Shown here: positions 1-4,522 of the stretch, in pieces | How positions within the stretch are numbered: the stretch's first letter is position 1 | Layout: each line of letters opens with the position of its first letter | From: Actinomycetes bacterium | GTDB taxonomy: Bacteria > Actinomycetota > Thermoleophilia > Solirubrobacterales > Solirubrobacteraceae | Reading direction: 5' to 3' | Length of the DNA: 8,425 nt | Assembly: GCA_023405705.1 (NCBI GenBank) | Contig: JAEXXR010000173.1 | Location: 1-8,425, forward strand | Program-made: the position numbers and the translations under genes | The notes under the pieces: generated by a model | Database searches by the model: none | Seen by the model: only the letters and a program-made list of their open reading frames with translations | What the model was told of the DNA's origin: nothing

Positions 1-402
1 GCTCCATTGCTCAAAGGTAGTCGACGCAAAGTTCGACGCCCCGTCGAGCGGATCGCGGAGGTCAGCGCGATGCCCGCTCCGACGCGGCCGCGGTCAGCGC
101 AAGATCCGCCCCTGAGCAGGGGAAACGTTTTGCCGAGCAGCGGCGAACCGCCCTGCCGCCGCGGCAGCGCGGCGAGGCGCTGGCCGGTTGCCTCCGACCG
201 CGGGCTGACCTGCCGCTCCGACGGCGCGACAGACGGCGCGCCGACGGTCACCCCGAAGCGCCGCGGCGACCGGCTTGGCGCGCGGGCGCGCATGCGGCCC
301 GCTGGACGTTTCCGGTGAAGATCTCGTCGCGGCGGGCTACGCGGACGCGCTCACGGGGAAGGAAGGGTGGACCATGACCGCCGCCGAGGGGGACTCGACT
401 GC
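1..402. other. Gene-poor leader region before the O-methyltransferase
   Basis: I find no gene here that I would defend. The open frame at 7-318 (+) starts from TTG, is rich in Arg, Pro and Ala, resembles no family I recognise, and is open mainly because stop codons are rare at this GC content. The stretch contains two short inverted repeats (109-122 and 153-167) and a direct repeat of TCGACGC at 21-27 and 33-39. Its last ~100 bases form a coding-like tail that is listed separately. The far left edge could hold the end of an upstream gene (a TAG lies at 18-20), but too little is visible to say. Confidence 0.5.
109..167. repeat. Two adjacent short inverted repeats, possible weak terminator
   Basis: CCCCTG (109-114) and CAGGGG (117-122) are perfect 6-base arms around AG. 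They are followed by AAACGTTTT, itself mostly palindromic and ending in four T. About 30 bases on, CTGCCG (153-158) and CGGCAG (162-167) form a second perfect 6-base stem with a 3-nt loop. Together they could end transcription of a gene lying left of the window. Short GC palindromes are common in DNA of this composition, so the functional call is weak. Confidence 0.3.
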
Positions 403-406
403 ATGA
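299..406 (+). other. Coding-like tail ending in ATGA overlap with the methyltransferase
   Basis: This frame ends at TGA 404-406, inside the ATGA formed with the next gene's start (ATG 403-405). From about 299 it reads as ordinary protein (GEDLVAAGYADAL near 314-352, then GKEGWTMTA) with mostly G/C third positions. Upstream of 299 the same frame becomes low-complexity Arg/Ala/Pro and meets a stop at 206-208, and no good ATG or GTG start lies between. ATG 374, preceded by GGAAGGAAGGG, would give a 10-residue peptide. It may be the remnant of a decayed gene, a short leader ORF coupled to the methyltransferase, or chance. The family is unknown. Confidence 0.25.
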
Positions 407-1041
407 TCGTCACCGACGCCGTCCGCACCTACATCGAGCAGACGAGCCCGACGCCTGACGGGCTGCTCTCCGAGATGCGCGAGCGCGGCGTCAGGGACGG
501 CGTGCCGATCCTCGACGCGCAGGCCGCGGCGCTGCTGCACGTGCTCGCACTCGCGGTCGGGGCGCGGCGGGTCGTCGAGGTCGGCACCGCGATCGGCTTC
601 TCGACGCTGCATCTCGCGCGGGCGCTGCCCGCCGACGGCGAGCTGATCTCGTTCGAGATCGATCGCGAGCGCCACGCCGCCGCCCAGAGCTATTTCGCGC
701 GCGCGAAGCTGGCGGCCAGGGTCGACCTGCGGCTGGAGGACGCGACCGAGGGCCTGCGGTCGCTGAGCGGCCCGTTCGACCTCGCCTTCCTCGACGGCCT
801 GAAGGCCGAGTACGCCGACCAGCTCGACCAGATCGTCCCGCTGATGCGCCCGGGCGGCCTGATCGCGGTCGACAACATATTGATGTCCGGCGCGGTCGCC
901 GAGGGGAGACCGGTCGACGGCTGGAACAGCGAGCGGATCGCGACCGCGCGCGCCTTCAACGAGCACCTCGTCGACCACCCCGACCTGATCGCCACCCTCA
1001 CTCCGGTCGGCGACGGCCTCGCCCTCGCCGTGCGGCGCTGA
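403..1041 (+). CDS. SAM-dependent O-methyltransferase, Methyltransf_3 / CCoAOMT-like
   Basis: This 212-residue class I methyltransferase is predicted to move a methyl group from S-adenosylmethionine to a hydroxyl on a small acceptor, in the cytosol. Motif I is VVEVGTAIGFST (57-68). The acidic residue closing strand 2 lies in FEID (84-87). FDLAFLDGLKAEY (115-127) carries the metal-binding Asp121 typical of catechol/caffeoyl-CoA-type enzymes, and D147-N148 in VDNIL are the other expected metal ligands. The length is usual for bacterial members. I chose ATG 403 because GAGGGGGA lies 9 nt before it. A GTG at 367 in the same frame would add 12 Arg/Gly-rich residues that do not look like family sequence. 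A strong hairpin follows the stop. The acceptor cannot be told from sequence, and the neighbours give no pathway hint. Confidence 0.9.
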   Translation: MIVTDAVRTYIEQTSPTPDGLLSEMRERGVRDGVPILDAQAAALLHVLALAVGARRVVEVGTAIGFSTLHLARALPADGELISFEIDRERHAAAQSYFARAKLAARVDLRLEDATEGLRSLSGPFDLAFLDGLKAEYADQLDQIVPLMRPGGLIAVDNILMSGAVAEGRPVDGWNSERIATARAFNEHLVDHPDLIATLTPVGDGLALAVRR

Positions 1042-1057
1042 CGCGCGGCGTGCTCGT

Positions 1058-1112
1058 GCTGATCACCGCGGGTCTGGGGACGCCACGCACCCCCAGACCC
1101 GCAGTCATCGGC
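1058..1112 (+). terminator. Long GC-rich hairpin after the O-methyltransferase
   Basis: GCGGGTCTGGGG (1068-1079) and its exact reverse complement CCCCAGACCCGC (1091-1102) form a perfect 12-bp stem with an 11-nt loop. Pairing continues outward to 1058 and 1112 with two mismatches and one G-U pair, giving a stem of about 22 bp. It starts 16 nt after the stop codon. There is no T tract, as is common for actinobacterial intrinsic terminators. It separates the methyltransferase from the next gene, which appears to have its own -10 box. Confidence 0.7.
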
Positions 1113-1194
1113 CGGGCCGGCGCGGCGGCCCGCCCGGCGACGCCGTTGCGGCGGCCGACGCGACGACCGCGCGGCACGGCGGCGGCGAAGCCGC

Positions 1195-1200
1195 TAGCCT
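1195..1200 (+). promoter_or_regulatory. Candidate -10 box of the small zinc-knuckle gene (leaderless)
   Basis: TAGCCT fits the actinobacterial TANNNT -10 pattern and ends 8 nt before GTG 1209, so transcription would begin at or just before the start codon. No Shine-Dalgarno sequence precedes that codon, which agrees with leaderless translation. I see no recognisable -35 element. Confidence 0.45.
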
Positions 1201-1208
1201 GGCGCGCC

Positions 1209-1400
1209 GTGGCTCCCGACGATCCGACACCCGACACGCAGTGCCGCCCTTGCCGCGGCACCGGCAGACTGATCTCCGGCCTCGGCGGCACGCCGAACGA
1301 GGTCACCTGCCCCTGGTGTGACGGCACCGGCGAGTTCCAGGGCTTCGAGGCGAACGCCCAGCAGACCGGCATCCGCCTTCGCGGCGACCAGCCGGCGTAG
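1209..1400 (+). CDS. Small protein with two CxxCxGTG zinc knuckles
   Basis: This is a 63-residue soluble protein. Two copies of CxxCxGTG, C12-R-P-C15-R-G-T-G and C34-P-W-C37-D-G-T-G, are separated by a short Gly-rich segment (LISGLGGTPNEVT). The pattern is that of the DnaJ central zinc-finger repeats, and the four cysteines could bind one zinc ion. I recall similar short CPWC-x-GTG proteins from other actinobacteria, annotated only as hypothetical or zinc-ribbon, so the role is unknown. The open frame extends upstream to 1050, but that part covers the hairpin at 1058-1112 and is low-complexity. GTG 1209, just after the -10-like TAGCCT, gives the compact family-like protein. The downstream gene begins 45 nt after the stop. 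Confidence 0.75.
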   Translation: MAPDDPTPDTQCRPCRGTGRLISGLGGTPNEVTCPWCDGTGEFQGFEANAQQTGIRLRGDQPA

Positions 1401-1445
1401 CCGCCTGCGCTCAACCTCCGCGTCCACCGGCCGATCAGCCGGACG

Positions 1446-2018
1446 ATGGCGCGTCGTCGCTCTCTCCCACCGTCGATGCGACGTGGACGGCTCGCCGCCG
1501 CGGCGGCGCTCGGTGGTGCGCTGGCGGCGGCATCGTCGCCGCTGTTCGCTGACGATCTGCGCAGTGCGCTGCTCGGGGTGCTGCTGGTCTCGCTGCTGGC
1601 GCCGATCGCGCTGATCGACCTCGAGCGGCGGGTGATCCCGAACCGGCTGACCGGGCCCGGCGCGGTCGCCGCGGTCCTGATCGGCGTCGCGACCGACCCG
1701 GCCGGCGTCCCGGACCAGCTCGCTGCCGGCGCGGCCGCGGGCGGCCTGCTGCTGCTCGCCGCGCTCGCGCGGCCCGACGGGATGGGGATGGGCGACGTGA
1801 AGCTGGCCGGCCTGATCGGCCTCTGCCTCGGCGCCGCGGCAGCCGTCGCGCTCCTGCTCGCCTTCCTCGCAGCCGCTCTCTTCGGCCTCGCCGTGATCGT
1901 TCGCCGCGGCGTCGCCGCAGGCCGCCGCACGGCGTTCCCGTTCGGCCCCTTCCTCGCGCTCGGCGCCGTCGTCGCGCTCGTCGCCGGCCAGCCGCTGCTC
2001 GACTGGTACCTCGGCTAG
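1446..2018 (+). CDS. A24 family prepilin peptidase, short form
   Basis: This 190-residue inner-membrane aspartic protease is of the type that removes leader peptides from type IV prepilins and pseudopilins. The catalytic pair is visible: D58 in IALIDLERRVIPNRL and D117 in the GxGD motif G114-M-G-D117, followed by VKLAGLIGL. Hydrophobic segments lie near residues 15-33, 41-57, 72-83, 91-107, 121-152 and 168-182. FPFGPFLALGA near the C-terminus is also typical. The N-terminal zinc-binding methyltransferase domain of full-length PilD/ComC enzymes is missing, so this is a peptidase-only form like FlaK/TadV/CpaA-type enzymes. No pilin gene is nearby, so its substrate is unknown. ATG 1446 has only a weak GGA upstream. 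ATG 1476 is an alternative that would drop ten basic residues. Confidence 0.88.
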   Translation: MARRRSLPPSMRRGRLAAAAALGGALAAASSPLFADDLRSALLGVLLVSLLAPIALIDLERRVIPNRLTGPGAVAAVLIGVATDPAGVPDQLAAGAAAGGLLLLAALARPDGMGMGDVKLAGLIGLCLGAAAAVALLLAFLAAALFGLAVIVRRGVAAGRRTAFPFGPFLALGAVVALVAGQPLLDWYLG

Positions 2019-2030
2019 CGCCCCGGGCGA

Positions 2031-2087
2031 AGCGCCTCGCCACGCGATGCCGCGTCGCGCGCCGTCGGGCCGCGACCGTGAGGCGCT
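2031..2087. repeat. Nested inverted repeat after the prepilin peptidase gene
   Basis: AGCGCCTC (2031-2038) is exactly complementary to GAGGCGCT (2080-2087). The 41-nt interior contains a second pair, CGCGA (2043-2047) with TCGCG (2055-2059). It begins 13 nt after the stop codon of the peptidase gene. It may fold as a branched RNA that ends or stabilises that transcript. There is no T tract, and the loop is long, so this is tentative. Confidence 0.35.
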
Positions 2088-2170
2088 GCGTTCCGGACGA
2101 CGAGGCGCGCGCCCGGCGCGTACCTCGTCCTTGACAGGGACAAGTGCCGCGCGTTGGTCGGCCTGCCTGC

Positions 2171-2181
2171 TTGTCAGACCA
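2171..2181. promoter_or_regulatory. Candidate FadR/LldR-type operator over the -35 box
   Basis: TTGTCAGACCA fits every fixed position of TNGTNNNACNA, the operator pattern known for FadR-subfamily GntR regulators such as LldR, and its core GTCAGAC is a perfect palindrome. It covers the whole -35 element, so binding there should block RNA polymerase. A half-matching site (TGGTC at 2155-2159) lies 16 bp upstream, and an imperfect palindrome, CTTG(N7)CAAG, lies at 2130-2144. I infer autorepression by the FCD regulator encoded 26 bp downstream, and likely coupled control of the oxidase gene. No binding data are available. Confidence 0.5.
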
Positions 2182-2199
2182 GCAGTCCAGCGCTACGCT
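2171..2199 (+). promoter_or_regulatory. Promoter of the GntR/FCD regulator gene
   Basis: TTGTCA (2171-2176) and TACGCT (2194-2199) are separated by exactly 17 bp and match the sigma-70-type -35 and TANNNT -10 elements. The -10 box ends 7 nt before ATG 2207, so the transcript would start essentially at the start codon and be leaderless. A second TTGACA at 2131-2136 has no convincing -10 partner at the right spacing. Confidence 0.65.
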
Positions 2200-2206
2200 G
2201 CGAGGC

Positions 2207-2929
2207 ATGACGTTCCAGGCGACGACGGTCGTGCGCAGTCCCGCGTACGAGCAGGTGGCGGAGCAGCTGCGCGAGGCGATCCTCGACGGGAAGCTGCGCC
2301 CTGGGGAGGAGCTGCCGGCGGAGCGGGAGCTGTGCGCGCAGTTCGGCGTCAGCCGCACCACCGTCCGTGAGGCGCTGCGCAAGCTGCAGGCGCAGGGGCT
2401 CGCCGTCGCGACCGCCCCGACCGCGCCGCTGCGCGTCCCCGCGCCCGAGCAGCTCGGGACCGGCCCGGTGCGCGAGGGCCTCGTCCACCTGCTCCGGCTC
2501 GGCCGCGTCCCGCTCGGCGACCTCGTCGAGCTGCGCTGCGCGCTGGAATCGGCCGCCGTCGCCGCTGCCGCGACCGCTGCCGCGGCCCCGCTCGACCAGG
2601 CCCACGCAGCGATCGAGCAGATGCGCGGGGCGCTCGACGACCCGGAGGCGTTCGAGCAGGCCGACGTGCGCTTCCACATGGCGCTCGTCGCCGCCTCGGG
2701 CAACGAGGCGATCCAGCTCGTGATGCTGGCGGTGCGCGACTCGATCTCCGCGCACCTGCTCGACGCGCTGCGCGCCGAGGCCGCGCCGGCCCGGGCGACC
2801 GCGCGCCTGATCCGCCAGCACGAGGCGATCCTCGCCGCCGTCGAGGCCGGCGACGCCCGCGACGCCGAGCAGCTCGTGCGCGACCACGTGATGGCCTTCT
2901 ACCGCGCGGCAGCAACCCCCGCCAGATGA
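2207..2929 (+). CDS. GntR-family transcriptional regulator with FCD domain
   Basis: This 240-residue DNA-binding regulator belongs to the FadR/LldR subfamily. The N-terminal winged helix (about 13-70) contains LPAERELCAQFGVSRTTVRE, the standard GntR recognition region. The all-helical FCD ligand domain spans about 102-232, and its four metal ligands are all present: D153, H157, H205 and H227. FCD regulators commonly sense small carboxylates. Its downstream neighbour is a 2-hydroxyacid oxidase, so lactate, glycolate or a related acid is a sensible guess. I chose ATG 2207 because promoter elements sit directly before it. GTG 2144 would add 21 residues encoded by the operator/promoter region itself. 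The residues after the HTH (SRTTVREALRKL) match the family well. The effector is not provable from sequence. Confidence 0.9.
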   Translation: MTFQATTVVRSPAYEQVAEQLREAILDGKLRPGEELPAERELCAQFGVSRTTVREALRKLQAQGLAVATAPTAPLRVPAPEQLGTGPVREGLVHLLRLGRVPLGDLVELRCALESAAVAAAATAAAAPLDQAHAAIEQMRGALDDPEAFEQADVRFHMALVAASGNEAIQLVMLAVRDSISAHLLDALRAEAAPARATARLIRQHEAILAAVEAGDARDAEQLVRDHVMAFYRAAATPAR

Positions 2930-2997
2930 CCGCCGCACCCGCACCGCACCACGACGCCGCCGGCACAGCGGCTGACGAGAGGACCGCATCCGCATGA
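2926..2997 (+). CDS. Possible 23-codon bridging ORF between regulator and oxidase
   Basis: An ATG at 2926-2928 overlaps the regulator's TGA as ATGA. The frame runs 23 codons and stops at TGA 2995-2997, which overlaps the oxidase's ATG (2994-2996) as a second ATGA. It thus spans the whole gap between the two genes with 4-nt overlaps at both ends. The peptide is rich in Ala, His and Asp, begins MTAAPA, and resembles nothing I know. It could let ribosomes pass from the regulator to the oxidase by translational coupling. Chance is also possible, since this DNA rarely contains stops. GAGAGGA at 2977-2983 inside it is a plausible ribosome-binding site for the oxidase. Confidence 0.3.
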   Translation: MTAAPAPHHDAAGTAADERTASA

Positions 2998-4388
2998 CCG
3001 CCGCCGCAACCGCCGACGCCGCCGACCGCTTGCTCGACGACCTGGCGAGCGGGCCGCCCGCCGGCGACCTGGTGACCGACCCGGAGGTGCTCGGCTCCTA
3101 CGAGCGCGATCAGGCGGCGCCGGCGCTCGTCCCGGCCGGCAGACCGGCCGCGGTGGTCCGGCCGCGCACGACGGAGGAGGTCCAGAACGCCGTCAAGGCC
3201 GCGGCGCGCCACAGCGTCCCGGTCGTCCCGCGCGGCGCCGGCTCCGGCCTCTCCGGCGGCGCCAACGCGATCGACGGCTGCCTCGTGCTCTCGACCGAGC
3301 GGATGACCGACGTCGTCGAGCTGGACGCCGAGTCGCTGCTGGCGACGGTCCAGCCCGGCCTCGTCAACGTCGGCCTGCGCGAGGCGGCCGAGCGCGAGGG
3401 GCTGTTCTACGCGCCAGATCCCGCCAGCTACGAGTTCTCCACGATCGGCGGCAACATCGCCACCAACGCCGGCGGCCTCTGCTGCGTCAAGTACGGCGTC
3501 ACGCGCGACGCGCTGCTCGGCCTGGAGGTCGTGCTCGCCGACGGCCGCGCGGTCGAGCTCGGCCGCCGCGCGCGCAAGGGCGTCGCCGGCTACGACCTCG
3601 CCAGCCTCTTCTGCGGCTCGGAGGGCACGCTCGGCATCGTCACGAGAGCGACGATGCGGCTGATCCCGCCGCCTCGCTCCTCCGCGACCCTCGCCGCCTC
3701 CTTCCCGACGCTCGGCAGCGCCGGCGCGGCGATCCAGAAGATCAGCCGCAACGCGACGCCCTCCGTGCTGGAGCTGATGGACCGGACGACGATCCAGGCG
3801 GTCGAGGCGATGGCGCCCCAGGACCTCGACGACGCCGCCGCGCTCGTCTTCGCCCGCTCCGACCTCGGCGGCGCAGCGGCGCTGAGAGCGGTCGACGAGA
3901 TGGCGAGGTGGTGCGAGGAGGCCGGCGCGACGCTCGCGCTGACGACCGACGAGGAGGCCGAGGGCCGGATGCTGATGGCCGCCCGCCGGCTCGCCTACCC
4001 GGCGCTGGAGCGCCAGGGGGCGACGCTGCTCGACGACGTCGGCGTCCCGCTCGGCAGGATCCCGGCGCTGCTGGACGGGATCGAGCAGGTCGCGCAGCGG
4101 CACGGCGTCGTGATCGGCACCTTCGGCCACGCCGGCGACGGCAACATGCACCCGACGATCGTCTTCGACCACCACGACCCCGACTCGATCCGCCGCGCCA
4201 ACGAGGCGTTCGCCGACCTCGTCAGGGTCGCGCTCGACCTCGGCGGCACGGTCACGGGCGAGCACGGCGTCGGCCTGCTGAAGCGCGGCTTCCTCGCGCA
4301 GGAGCTGGGGGAGGCGCACGACCTCCACCACGCGATCAAGCACGCGCTCGACCCGCACGGCCTCTTCAACCCGGGGAAGGCGATCTGA
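2994..4388 (+). CDS. GlcD-type FAD-linked 2-hydroxyacid oxidase/dehydrogenase
   Basis: This 464-residue flavoenzyme of the VAO/GlcD superfamily is predicted to oxidise D-lactate, glycolate or another 2-hydroxyacid to the 2-oxoacid. The FAD-binding domain (about 50-225) contains PRGAGSGLSGGA (79-90), IGGNIATNAGG (151-161) and GSEGTLGI (208-215). The FAD-oxidase C-terminal domain contains FGHAGDGNMHP (377-387) and GEHGVGLLKR (422-431), and the protein ends in the usual LFNPGKAI. The length is normal for GlcD. The partner subunits GlcE and GlcF are not adjacent, which makes a stand-alone D-lactate dehydrogenase-like enzyme more likely than a glycolate oxidase complex. ATG 2994 has GAGAGGA about 10 nt upstream. 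The FCD regulator immediately upstream probably controls it. Substrate assignment is an inference. Confidence 0.9.
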   Translation: MTAAATADAADRLLDDLASGPPAGDLVTDPEVLGSYERDQAAPALVPAGRPAAVVRPRTTEEVQNAVKAAARHSVPVVPRGAGSGLSGGANAIDGCLVLSTERMTDVVELDAESLLATVQPGLVNVGLREAAEREGLFYAPDPASYEFSTIGGNIATNAGGLCCVKYGVTRDALLGLEVVLADGRAVELGRRARKGVAGYDLASLFCGSEGTLGIVTRATMRLIPPPRSSATLAASFPTLGSAGAAIQKISRNATPSVLELMDRTTIQAVEAMAPQDLDDAAALVFARSDLGGAAALRAVDEMARWCEEAGATLALTTDEEAEGRMLMAARRLAYPALERQGATLLDDVGVPLGRIPALLDGIEQVAQRHGVVIGTFGHAGDGNMHPTIVFDHHDPDSIRRANEAFADLVRVALDLGGTVTGEHGVGLLKRGFLAQELGEAHDLHHAIKHALDPHGLFNPGKAI

Positions 4389-4443
4389 GCGCCGTCCGCG
4401 GCCGACGGGACACGCGCACGGCGCCGTCCGGCATCCGCCGAGC

Positions 4444-4469
4444 CGGGCGGCCGGCGGCGCGGCCGCCCG
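4444..4469 (+). terminator. GC hairpin terminator candidate after the oxidase gene
   Basis: CGGGCGGCCG (4444-4453) and CGGCCGCCCG (4460-4469) are exact reverse complements with a 6-nt loop, giving a 10-bp stem of G-C pairs only. It lies about 55 nt after the oxidase stop and before the aroC -10 box. No T tract follows. It probably separates the two transcription units. Confidence 0.5.
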
Positions 4470-4491
4470 CGCGATCCGCGGCGAAGCCTCC

Positions 4492-4504
4492 GGCAGGGTC
4501 TGCC
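4492..4504. promoter_or_regulatory. Small palindrome in the aroC promoter spacer
   Basis: GGCAG (4492-4496) and CTGCC (4500-4504) are perfect inverted arms around GGT, ending 3 nt before the aroC -10 box. The position would suit a repressor site, but 5-bp GC arms arise easily by chance and I know of no regulator for it. Confidence 0.25.
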
Positions 4505-4507
4505 AAC

Positions 4508-4513
4508 TAACCT
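4508..4513 (+). promoter_or_regulatory. Candidate -10 box of the aroC operon (leaderless)
   Basis: TAACCT fits TANNNT and ends 9 nt before ATG 4523. No purine-rich ribosome-binding site lies between, so the aroC mRNA probably starts at or very near its AUG. The -35 position (about 4485-4490, AGCCTC) does not match the consensus. Confidence 0.5.
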
Positions 4514-4522
4514 TCACGGCCT

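Larger units (their letters stand above)
4389..4522. other. Intergenic region between the oxidase and the aro operon
   Basis: This 134-bp gap holds a GC hairpin (4444-4469), a small palindrome (4492-4504) and a -10-like TAACCT (4508-4513) just before aroC. I see no Shine-Dalgarno sequence for aroC and no ORF of note. Confidence 0.7.

Noticed and set aside
7..318. 103-codon + strand frame starting from TTG
   Set aside because: Low-complexity basic translation, a poor start codon, no ribosome-binding site, and it spans two inverted repeats.
1050..1208. Upstream extension of the small zinc-knuckle protein
   Set aside because: It would translate through the terminator-like hairpin and a low-complexity Arg/Ala/Pro stretch. 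The -10-like box before GTG 1209 supports the short form.
2131..2159. TTGACA at 2131 as the -35 of a second promoter
   Set aside because: The hexamer is a perfect -35, but the sequence 17 bp downstream (TTGGTC) is a poor -10, and the transcript would only lengthen the leader of the regulator.
2349..4517. 722-codon open frame on the - strand opposite the regulator and oxidase
   Set aside because: It is antisense to two clear genes, its translation is Arg/Ala/Asp/Gly-rich with no family resemblance, and long antisense frames are expected where GC-biased third positions suppress stops.
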